Assembly: GCA_963806735.1 (NCBI GenBank)
Contig: CAWEBE010000016.1
Span: forward strand, 17,653-81,652
Direction of reading: 5' to 3'
Origin: CADEFX01 sp963806735
GTDB lineage: Bacteria > Pseudomonadota > Alphaproteobacteria > Rhizobiales > Hyphomicrobiaceae
DNA: 64,000 nt
Part shown: in pieces, positions 8,562 through 16,724 of the stretch
Layout of the letters: each line of letters opens with the position of its first letter
Numbering within the stretch: position 1 is the stretch's first letter
Notes under the pieces: model-generated
Databases searched by the model: none
What the model saw: the letters and a program-made list of their open reading frames with translations, nothing else
Told to the model about the DNA's origin: nothing
Made by a program: the position numbers and the translations under genes

Positions 8562-8696
8562 AGAACCACCCCTCCGCCGCGTTTGCCTTTGCCCCTGCCT
8601 GGCGCAGGCACCTGATCAGCCTCGATGAGAAATGCTAGGCCGATTGGTGATCTTGCGTCCAAGGCATAACATTCATAAGTGATATAACCCGTTTGA
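8562..8696. promoter_or_regulatory. Divergent promoter region between LLM/ABC operon and LysR gene
   Basis: The 135-base space separates the divergent LysR regulator and the LLM monooxygenase/importer operon. LysR proteins usually bind such a space and control both directions. An AT-rich stretch around 8665-8690 (AACATTCATAAGTGATATAA) is the only part that departs from the local GC-rich background and has weak dyad symmetry. I cannot define a T-N11-A box with confidence. Confidence 0.35.
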
Positions 8697-9641
8697 ATGA
8701 GGCTTGATCGCGTGGATCCTCGGTCGCTGCGCTACTTCCAGTCCGTCGCCGAGTTCGGCAGCGTGAGCCGCGCGGCTGAAGCTCTGCGCATTTCGCAGCC
8801 TGCGGTCAGCCGTCAGATCCAGCGTCTCGAGGAGATCCTGGGCGTTGCGCTGTTCGTCCGGCACGGACATGGCGTGACGCTGACCGAGGCCGGGCGATCG
8901 TTGCTGGAACGCAGCCAGGTCATCCTGCGCCAGCTCGAGCTGGCGCAGATCGAGGTGCGCAGCGGCAGTGCGGCGATGTCAGGAACGATTACGCTGGCGG
9001 TACCGCCGGCAGCAGGCTTGTTTCTCGTGCCAGCTCTCGTGCAGCGATGCGCAGCTGAGTACCCCAATATCTTTCTCAAAGTCGTGGCCGGCTACAGCGG
9101 CTACATCCACGAATGGCTGCTGCGCGGCATTGCCGATCTCGCCTGTCTGCATGATCCGCTGCCACAACGCGACTTCAAGATCATTCCCCTCGTGCGCGAG
9201 GAAGTGTTTCTCGTCGGCAAGCCAGGGACGTTTCCCTTCCGCGCCGGCCATGTGCGCACCGAGCAGCTCGCGCGCATTGCTCTCATCCTGCCGAGCCGCC
9301 CCAACGCGTCGCGGCGGTTGCTCGATAGTCGAGTCTCGGCTCGCGGCCTCTCGCTCAATATCAAGATGGAGGTCGACGATTCCTCCATCATTCGCGCGCT
9401 TCTCAAGGATGGTGTCGGCTTCAGCCTGCTGACGCAAGGCGCATTCCGTTCCGAAGTACGCCACAAGGAACTGGTGGCGTTGCCATTCCGCCCGCGGGTC
9501 TACTGGCCGTTGGCTTTGATGATGCCTACCAGTCACCCCCGCCTGGCGCTGGTTGGTCCGGTTGCCAGCATGATCCGTGAGACAGTTCGCGATCTGTCCC
9601 GTTCCGGCATCTGGCCAAGCGAGGTCTCGCCCTCGGCATGA
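8697..9641 (+). CDS. LysR family transcriptional regulator
   Basis: This 314-residue protein has the N-terminal winged helix-turn-helix of LysR regulators at residues 8-66 (LRYFQSVAEFGSVSRAAEAL, then ISQPAVSRQIQRLEEILG). A two-lobed effector-binding domain follows from about residue 95. The ATG at 8697 places the helix at the expected distance from the N-terminus. The gene is divergent from the LLM monooxygenase and ABC importer operon, which is the usual LysR target arrangement. The likely inducer is a compound handled by that operon. A Baeyer-Villiger-type monooxygenase gene follows on the same strand 212 bases later and may also be controlled. Confidence 0.92.
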   Translation: MRLDRVDPRSLRYFQSVAEFGSVSRAAEALRISQPAVSRQIQRLEEILGVALFVRHGHGVTLTEAGRSLLERSQVILRQLELAQIEVRSGSAAMSGTITLAVPPAAGLFLVPALVQRCAAEYPNIFLKVVAGYSGYIHEWLLRGIADLACLHDPLPQRDFKIIPLVREEVFLVGKPGTFPFRAGHVRTEQLARIALILPSRPNASRRLLDSRVSARGLSLNIKMEVDDSSIIRALLKDGVGFSLLTQGAFRSEVRHKELVALPFRPRVYWPLALMMPTSHPRLALVGPVASMIRETVRDLSRSGIWPSEVSPSA

Positions 9642-9853
9642 AATATGCGGACAAAAGTCCACCCGGCGTGGCGCGCTAGACATGCCGTTGCTCACGACAG
9701 GGCAAGAACCAATGGCAGTTGCAGCCACAGCCCTGACGCCTTGCGCTAGGGTGATGTCACCGCCTACCCTGGATAATCGATCTGGCGCTTTGCCGCCGGA
9801 AATGCGGCAGAGCATACCCAACAACTTGGGACGGCGCCCACAAGGACCATCAT

Positions 9854-11473
9854 ATGCAGAAGACGAATCCCGATGCAGATCAAGTCGATGTTGTCATCGT
9901 CGGTGCCGGCGTTGGCGGGCTTTACGCAACCTATCGCCTGCGCAAGCTCGGGCTGAAGGTCCGCACCTACGAGGCAGGAAGCGACGTCGGTGGCACCTGG
10001 TACTGGAACCGCTATCCCGGCTGCCGTTGCGACGTGGAAAGCATGGAATATTCGTTCTCGTTCTCGAACGACCTGCAGCAAGAATGGCAGTGGCCTGAGC
10101 GCTATGGCACGCAGCCCGAGATTCTGCGCTATATCAATCACGTGGCGGATCGCTTCGACCTGCGGCGCGACATCGTATTCAACACGCGCGTCAAATCCGC
10201 GAAGTTCGACAGCTCGAAAAATCGTTGGACGATCGTCACGGACCAGGGCGAATCCGTCTCGGCGTCCTACTGCATCATGGCCACGGGCAATCTCTCGACG
10301 CCGCGCAAACCCAATATTGCGGGCCTCGATAGCTTCAAAGGCAACTGGTACCACACCGGGCTTTGGCCGCACGAAGGCGTCGACCTCGCCGGGCTCCGCG
10401 TCGGTGTCATCGGCACGGGCTCCTCGGGCGTGCAGTCCATTCCCCACATCGCCAAGCAGGCCAAGCATCTCTTCGTCTTTCAGCGCACGGCCAACTTCAG
10501 TCTGCCTGCGCGCAACGCACCGGTCGATGCGGAGAAGGAACGCAAGCACAAGGCCGAGTATCCAGAACGCCGGCGCGCGGCATTCGATACGCCGTTCGGC
10601 ATCGCCGGCTATCCACCGCCAACCAAATCAGCGCTGGAAGCGACCGACGATGAGCGCAGTCGTCTCTACGAGGCGAAGTGGGCCGAGGGCGGCAGCATCA
10701 GCTACCTCTACTCCTATACCGACTTGCTCCTGAACAAGAAGGCGAACGACACGGCGTCCGAGTTCGTGCGCGAGAAGATCAGGGCCACGGTGAAAGATCC
10801 CAAGACGGCCGAGCTGCTCTGTCCCAATGACCATCCGATCGGAACGAAGCGGCTTATCCTCGATACGAACTATTACGAGACGTACAATCGCCCCAACGTC
10901 ACGCTCGTGGATATCAGAAGCAACCCGATCGCGGCCGTTACTCCGGAAGGCCTGCGCACCACCAACGACGAGTATGATCTCGACGCCATCGTGTTCGCCA
11001 CCGGCTTCGACGCCATGACCGGCGCCATGAAGGAGATCGACATCCGTGTCGATGAAGGTGTCACGATCCAAGAGAAGTGGGAAAACGGTCCGCGCAGCTA
11101 TCTGGGCATCATGATGTCGGGATTCCCCAACCTCTTCATGATCACCGGGCCGCAGAGTCCCGGCGTGAAGAGCCAGATGATCTTGGCTTGCGAGCAGCAC
11201 GTCGACTGGATTGCGGACTGCTTAGTGCACATGCGCGACAGAGGGTTGCGCCGGATCGAACCGTCGCCGGCAGCCGAGGACGGCTGGGTCGAGCACAATA
11301 ACGAGGTGGCCAACGGCACGCTCTATCCGCTGGCCAACTCGTGGTATGTGGGCGCCAACATTCCCGGCAAGCCGCGTGTCTTCATGCCCTATGTCGGAGG
11401 CATTACCGCCTACAAGCAAAAGTGCGACGAGGTTGTCGAACGCGGCTACGAGGGCTTTGCGCTAACGGCCTGA
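9854..11473 (+). CDS. FAD/NADPH-dependent flavoprotein monooxygenase, Baeyer-Villiger type
   Basis: The 539-residue protein carries an FAD-binding GAGVGG at residues 17-22. The Baeyer-Villiger fingerprint FKGNWYHTGLWP at 161-172 fits FxGxxxHxxxWP. A second Rossmann motif, GTGSSG at 187-192, binds NADPH. The length matches cyclohexanone monooxygenase relatives. Such enzymes insert oxygen next to a ketone to give esters or lactones, or oxidise S or N atoms. The ATG has AAGGACC upstream. It lies between a LysR gene and a CoA-transferase gene, in line with a ring-opening or ketone-degrading route, but the substrate is not predicted. Confidence 0.9.
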   Translation: MQKTNPDADQVDVVIVGAGVGGLYATYRLRKLGLKVRTYEAGSDVGGTWYWNRYPGCRCDVESMEYSFSFSNDLQQEWQWPERYGTQPEILRYINHVADRFDLRRDIVFNTRVKSAKFDSSKNRWTIVTDQGESVSASYCIMATGNLSTPRKPNIAGLDSFKGNWYHTGLWPHEGVDLAGLRVGVIGTGSSGVQSIPHIAKQAKHLFVFQRTANFSLPARNAPVDAEKERKHKAEYPERRRAAFDTPFGIAGYPPPTKSALEATDDERSRLYEAKWAEGGSISYLYSYTDLLLNKKANDTASEFVREKIRATVKDPKTAELLCPNDHPIGTKRLILDTNYYETYNRPNVTLVDIRSNPIAAVTPEGLRTTNDEYDLDAIVFATGFDAMTGAMKEIDIRVDEGVTIQEKWENGPRSYLGIMMSGFPNLFMITGPQSPGVKSQMILACEQHVDWIADCLVHMRDRGLRRIEPSPAAEDGWVEHNNEVANGTLYPLANSWYVGANIPGKPRVFMPYVGGITAYKQKCDEVVERGYEGFALTA

Positions 11474-11628
11474 AGACAGATATTGAACTTCGCCACCGAC
11501 AGCCATGATAAGCCGTGGGGTCGCCTCGATCTGCTGAACCTCAATTTCTGACCGCGGCAGATAGTGTGGACCTCGTTTGAGTGATAGCATGACCATCGGT
11601 GTCTTTTTTTCGCGATGGGAGACCAGCG

Positions 11629-12858
11629 ATGGAGAGCAGTGTCGAGCTCGATTGTCTCGAGGGCATTCGCGTCGTGGACTTCACCCAGTTCGAGGCTGGC
11701 CCGTCCTGCACCGAAGCCCTCGCTTGGCTCGGCGCCGAGGTAGTGAAAATCGAGAATCCGCGAACCGGCGATCCGGGTCGCCGACTGCAGCCCGGCAAAC
11801 CGGACAACGACCCGTGGTACTTCCATCAGTTCAACGCCAACAAGAAGTCGGTGACCTTGAACCTCAAGTCGCCGCGTGGGCTCGAGATCGTCCGCGAGTT
11901 GCTGAAGAAAGCCGATGTGACAGTCGAGAACATGGCGCCGGGCACCATCGAGCGGCTGGGGCTCGGCTATGACGACGTCAAGAAGATCAACCCCGGCATC
12001 ATCTATTGCCAGGTCAAAGGCTTCGGCGCCGGCAGCCCCTACGAGAAGAACCTCGCGTTCGACATGATCGCGCAGGCGGCGGGCGGCCTCATCAGCGTCA
12101 CCGGCGATGCCGACCGGGCACCTGTGAAACCTGGGACCTCCTTTGGCGACACCGGCACCGGCATGCTGATGGCGATCAGCATCCTGGGCGCGCTCTACAA
12201 GCGTTCCAAGACCGGCCAGGGCCGTGTGCTGCAGGTGGCCATGCAGGATGCGATGCTCCACTACATGCGCGTGCCGTTCTCCCGCACCCAGCTCACCGGC
12301 CAAGCCGTGGCACGCGACGGTACCAGCCGATCGACGCCGGGCGGGCTCACGCCCAATGCTCTTTACCCATGCAAGCCTGGCGGGCCGAACGACTACGTCT
12401 ACGTCTTCTGCAGCCGCGCCAATCCCGAGCACTGGCAGCGCCTGCTCAAAGTGATCGGTCGCGAGGACCTGAGCGGCGATACCCGCTATGACACGCAAGT
12501 GGCGCGCAGCCAGCGCGGGGCCGAGGTCGACGCGATCATCGCCGCCTGGACCCGGGAGCACACCAAGGAAGAGGCGATGCACTTGTTCGGCTCAGCCGGC
12601 GTGCCGTCGGGTGCAGTGTTCGACACGCTGGAGTTGATGAACGATCCGTCGCTTGCCGAGCGCAGCATCATGCAAACGATCGAGCACCCAACTACCGGCA
12701 AGGTCAAGCTGCCTGCCTGGCCCGTGCGCTTCGACGGGACACCGGCGAGGGTCAAGCCATCGCCGCTGCTCGGTCAGCACGTCGAGGACGTGCTCGGCTC
12801 ATGGCTCGGCATGGGGGCCAGGGACGTTGCAGCGCTGCGCGAGGGGGGCATCGTCTAA
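11629..12858 (+). CDS. CaiB/BaiF family CoA-transferase
   Basis: This is a 409-residue class III CoA-transferase. It opens with LEGIRVVDFTQFEAGPSCTE, followed by LAWLGAEVVKIENP, both typical of the family. The catalytic Asp is at residue 174 in SFGDTGTGM. These enzymes move CoA between acyl groups through an aspartyl-CoA intermediate. The ATG at 11629 is preferred over a GTG ten codons earlier because GGGAGA stands at a good distance before it. The neighbours (hyuB/hyuA on the opposite strand, then a beta-oxidation fusion) suggest activation of an acid for breakdown. A second paralogue is at 36651. Confidence 0.9.
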   Translation: MESSVELDCLEGIRVVDFTQFEAGPSCTEALAWLGAEVVKIENPRTGDPGRRLQPGKPDNDPWYFHQFNANKKSVTLNLKSPRGLEIVRELLKKADVTVENMAPGTIERLGLGYDDVKKINPGIIYCQVKGFGAGSPYEKNLAFDMIAQAAGGLISVTGDADRAPVKPGTSFGDTGTGMLMAISILGALYKRSKTGQGRVLQVAMQDAMLHYMRVPFSRTQLTGQAVARDGTSRSTPGGLTPNALYPCKPGGPNDYVYVFCSRANPEHWQRLLKVIGREDLSGDTRYDTQVARSQRGAEVDAIIAAWTREHTKEEAMHLFGSAGVPSGAVFDTLELMNDPSLAERSIMQTIEHPTTGKVKLPAWPVRFDGTPARVKPSPLLGQHVEDVLGSWLGMGARDVAALREGGIV

Positions 12859-12899
12859 GCTCGATTTGATAGTCGCTGCGTCGCAGCAAGAGCTCGAGA

Positions 12900-14531
12900 T
12901 TATTCTTGCGCATATCCCTGACGCAGGTCCCACTCGTTAGCCGTTCCATCGCGCTGATCGGGAGGCCCCATGCCACCACCACCCGGGGTCCGCAGCGTCA
13001 CGCGCTGCCCCTTCGTCAGGACCACGTTCTTGTGGTAGTCGACCTGCGTGCCATCAATGCAGACCTCGCCCGGCGCGCCGGGTCGGCCGCCCCGCATGCC
13101 AGGTGCGGGAAAGCGGCAGCGCTCGGCCATGAAAATGACGCCGATCGGCGTCTCCGACATGACCTCGAATTCGATGTCCTGGCCTAGTCCGCCGCGAAAC
13201 CTGCCAGTACCGCCACTCCCCGCGCGGAGCTGCTTGCGGTGTACGATGAGCGGGCTGTTGCGCTCGAGCAATTCGACCGGAACGTTGGACACGTTGCTCG
13301 GCCAGGCATAGGTGCTCTGTCCATCGTGGCTGTCGGTGGCGCCCATGCCGCCGTTGAAGAAAAGGACATTGGCGTAGGTGCGGCCATCCGGGCGCACGCC
13401 GGTCTGGATCATGCTCCACAAGGGCGAGCCGGATGCCGCCATGATGCGCTCGGGGATCACCGGAGCGAGCGCACCGAACACGGCTATCGGGAGGTAGTGT
13501 CCGGTCGCCATGCGGCCGCCGACTGCGGCAGGGAAACGGGGATTGACGATCGTGCCCGCAGGTGCCCACACCTCTATGCAGCGAAAAATGCCTTCGTTGT
13601 TGGGCAAGTCCGGCAGCAGCAGGCACTTGAGCGCATATGCTGTCATGGCGAAGGTGTAGGTCATGGTGCAGTTGATAGCTCGATCGACCTGCGCCGAGGT
13701 GCCCGCGTAGTCGACCGATAGACGGTCGCCTGCCACCTTGATCGCAATCCTGTAGGTGAAAGGCTGATCCATCAGCCCGTCGGTCTGGAACTCGTGCGTG
13801 TAGTCGCCGTCCGGCAGCGCCCGGATGGCGGCGCGCATCGCGTTCTCACAACGTCCGAGAATCTCGCCCGCAAACGACTCCAAGTCGTCCAGGCCGTACT
13901 CGGTCATCAACTCTACCAATCGCCTGTCGAGAAGATCGAGGCCGGTTATCTGCGCCCACAAGTCGCCCTCGGTTTGGTCCGGCGTGCGCACCGCAGCTCG
14001 CAACAGCTTCAGGAACGTCTGGTCGGGCTTGCCCTCGTTCATGAACTTCATGACCGGGATGTGGAAGCCCTCCTCGAACACCTCGCGCGGCTCAACCGAA
14101 CGCACCTTGCCGCCGATGTCGGGAGCGTGTGCGGTGGACGCGGCGAACGCAACGATGCGGCCGTTGCGGAAGATCGGCTTGGCGACCGTGATGTCGTTCA
14201 GATGTCCGGTGGCGATCCAGGGCGTGTTGGTGACGAGCACGTCGCTGGGCCGCATATTCTCGATCCCAATCTCCTTGATGAACTGCTTGACCGTGACCGG
14301 CAGCGTGCCGATGAACGAGGGGATGCTCTCCGTGTTCTGGGCAAGGGATTGGCCGCTGGCGTCCGTCAGAACGCAGGCGAAGTCGTTCGACTCGTTGACG
14401 AGCGTTGAGAACGAGGTCCGCCGCAGCGCCTTGGCCGCCTCATCGACGGCCGAGATCGTCCGCCGCCACAGCAGCTCCAGACTGACCGCGTCGAAGACCT
14501 GATTGGTGCCGGCGGCGGATGGCTTGGCCAT
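12900..14531 (-). CDS. Hydantoinase B/oxoprolinase family protein
   Basis: The 543-residue protein matches the HyuB family in length and pattern: an N-terminal FSTLVNESNDFACVLTD stretch, PWIATGHLNDITVAKPIF, and a glycine-rich C-terminus (GRFRGGLGQDIEFEV, TPGGGGMG). HyuA and HyuB subunits together cleave cyclic amides such as hydantoins or 5-oxoproline with ATP, or carboxylate ketones such as acetone. The gene lies 12 bases downstream of hyuA on the same strand, so the two are translated from one message. Because hyuA carries a frameshift, the complex may be inactive. Confidence 0.9.
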   Translation of the reverse strand: MAKPSAAGTNQVFDAVSLELLWRRTISAVDEAAKALRRTSFSTLVNESNDFACVLTDASGQSLAQNTESIPSFIGTLPVTVKQFIKEIGIENMRPSDVLVTNTPWIATGHLNDITVAKPIFRNGRIVAFAASTAHAPDIGGKVRSVEPREVFEEGFHIPVMKFMNEGKPDQTFLKLLRAAVRTPDQTEGDLWAQITGLDLLDRRLVELMTEYGLDDLESFAGEILGRCENAMRAAIRALPDGDYTHEFQTDGLMDQPFTYRIAIKVAGDRLSVDYAGTSAQVDRAINCTMTYTFAMTAYALKCLLLPDLPNNEGIFRCIEVWAPAGTIVNPRFPAAVGGRMATGHYLPIAVFGALAPVIPERIMAASGSPLWSMIQTGVRPDGRTYANVLFFNGGMGATDSHDGQSTYAWPSNVSNVPVELLERNSPLIVHRKQLRAGSGGTGRFRGGLGQDIEFEVMSETPIGVIFMAERCRFPAPGMRGGRPGAPGEVCIDGTQVDYHKNVVLTKGQRVTLRTPGGGGMGPPDQRDGTANEWDLRQGYAQE

Positions 14532-14543
14532 GCCCTGTTTCCT

Positions 14544-16617
14544 TCAGTCTATGCTGACGATGATGGTGCCGCTGTCATGTACCTCAAAGCGCCCGCCCGG
14601 ACCGACGACGAGGGTCGACTCGCGCTCCTCGACGATGGCCGGGCCGGCAAAGGCTTGGCCCCCCGTCAGCGCGTAGCGGTCGAAGACCGTTGCGGGCCGG
14701 TAATCGCCGAACTCGGGGAAATAGGCAGCGCGTGTTCCTTTGATTGCGCTGGCAGTCCCGGACCCCGCGGGCGCCATCAGCGGCGTCCGATCGCTCGTCT
14801 CTACGCTGGCGCTGACGCGAATATTGATCAGCTCGACAAGGGACGTCGGCGGGGTGCGCGTAAACGCGGCGACATAGCTCTTCTCGAAGGCCTGCATCAA
14901 GCCAGCACGTGATTGCGCCGTATAAGGACCGCGCGGCAACTCCACGACCAATTCCGAAGCCTGACCGACGTAGCGAATATCGGCGAGGCGCTCAACGTTT
15001 GCTGGCTTGCCGGGCAGCGTCGTTGCGAGCACGGCTTTTGCCTCGGTCTCGAGCCGCTCGAACGCGGCCTCGAGATCGGACCAGACGATCTGATCCATCT
15101 CGCGCGCCACGGTCGCCACCCCGTCGATGCGAGCTGGAGCAATGAGCAGTCCGAGAGCCGAGGCGACGCCGGCCGCCGCCGGCGCGATAAGTTGGCGCAA
15201 GCCGAGTTTCTTGGCGACGTAGTAGGCATGCACCGGCCCCGCTCCGCCCGTGGCGAGCAGGGTGTAGCGCCGCGGGTCCTTGCCGCGCTCGGCAATGTGC
15301 ACGCGCGCGGCGTTGGCCATATTCTCGTTGACCAAATCATGAATACCCCAAGCCATGCTTGTGAGAACTCATGCCGGCTTGCTCGGCGAGCGGACGGATC
15401 GCCGCCTCGGCAGCCCTCCGATCGATCTTCATTGCGCCGCCGACGAAGTAGGCGGGATCGAGCAACCCGAGGATGAAGTCGGCATCCGTGACGGTCGGCA
15501 ACTGCCCGCCACGGCCGTAGCTGGCGGGCCCGGGCTCGGAGCCTGCACTCGCCGGCCCCACCTTCAGCAGTCCGATGTCGTCGATGCGCGCGATCGAGCC
15601 GCCGCCGGCACCGATCTCGATCAGCTCCAGCGTGGAGATGCGTACGGGCAGACCGCTGCCCTCGATGAAGCGGCGCTCGCGAGCGGCCTCGAAGGTGTAG
15701 GCGACAGCCGGCTTGCCGTCGTCGATCACGCTGAGCTTGGCCGTCGTGCCGCCCATGTCGAACGCCAGGACGTGCTCGGCATGGGCAGAACCGATATGTG
15801 CCGCCACCAGGGCGCCTGCGGCCGGTCCGGACTCCAGCAGCCGCACAGGCGTCCCCTTTGCATCCTCGATGTTGGTCAGTCCGCCGTTCGACAGCATGAG
15901 CAGCAGCGGCGCCGCAACGCCACGATCGGTGAGCTTGGCCGCCAGCGAGGACAAGTACTGCTCCGCCAGTGGCTTGATGTAGGCGTTGATGACGGTCGTG
16001 GACGTGCGCTCGTACTCGCGGATCTCGGGACTCACGTCGACGGAAGCGCACAGCGCAAGCCCCGGATGGCGCGCAGCGATCAGCTCGAGGGCGCGGCGCT
16101 CGTGGCCGGGTTGGGCGTAAGAGTGAAGGAACGCGATGGCGAGCGACCTGACGCCTTCGGCCGCCAGCTTCGCTGCCGCAGCGAGCACCCCATCTTCATC
16201 GAGCGGCAGCCGAACGCTGCCGTCGGCAGTGACACGCTCGGCCACCTCCAGCCGCAGGTGCCGCGGAACAAGAGGTGCAGGCTTGACGATGTTGATGTCG
16301 TAGAGCTCGAATTTGCGCTCGCGGCCGATCTCGAGGGTGTCGCGAAACCCCTTGGTAGTGATGAGGCCGGTCGGCGCCCCCTTACGCTCGATCACGGCGT
16401 TGCTGAAAAGCGTGGTCGCGTGCACCACGCGCGCAATCGATGACGGCGCAATCTTGTTCTCGGCCAGCAGCCGCTCGGTGCCGGCCATCACACCCCGCGA
16501 GGGATCGGCGTGAGTGGTGAGCTGCTTGTGGCTCGCATGGCGGCCCGTCGCCGCGTCATAGGCGACGATGTCCGTGAATGTCCCGCCGACGTCGATGCCC
16601 AGGCCGATGCGCGTCAC
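14544..16617 (-). pseudogene. Hydantoinase A/oxoprolinase family protein, interrupted by a single-base frameshift
   Basis: Two frames together give one HyuA of the usual length, about 690 residues. The N-terminal part starts at a GTG (16617, preceded by GAGGGGAATTTC) with TRIGLGIDVGGTFTDIVAYD, the actin-like phosphate-binding motif. It continues through MLSNGGLTN and FDMGGTTAKLSV and stops at 15337. The C-terminal part continues in another frame from about 15356 to 14544 (AWGIHDLVNENMANAARVH onward, ATGGAGPVHAY). Removing one base near 15340-15370 restores a continuous GMSSHSMAWGIHDLV. The rest of both halves is well conserved, so this is either a recent mutation or a sequencing error. An earlier in-frame ATG at 16656 is also possible. 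Confidence 0.85.
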
Positions 16618-16680
16618 GAAATTCCCCTCACACCAACGGCGCTTCTCGTCATTCATCTTGCGCGGACGCGTGCCCCGAAA

Positions 16681-16695
16681 CAAACTCATTGTTTG
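16681..16695. promoter_or_regulatory. Short inverted repeat in the hyuA/fadJ-like divergent region
   Basis: CAAAC-TCATT-GTTTG is a perfect 5+5 inverted repeat between the divergent hyuA and beta-oxidation genes, 30 bases upstream of the ATG at 16725. It could be part of an operator for both genes. It is short and no regulator gene lies nearby. Confidence 0.25.
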
Positions 16696-16724
16696 GGAGT
16701 GAACCCAGCGCGGAGCATAGAGTC

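Noticed and set aside
11446..12582. A 378-codon minus-strand open frame opposite the first CaiB gene
   Set aside because: It is the complement of conserved CaiB sequence, with no family motif or ribosome binding site.
12858..12899. Short hairpin GCTGC-GTC-GCAGC between the convergent CaiB and hyuB genes as a terminator
   Set aside because: The stem is only 5 bases with a 3-base loop and there is no T-run on either strand, so a terminator cannot be supported.
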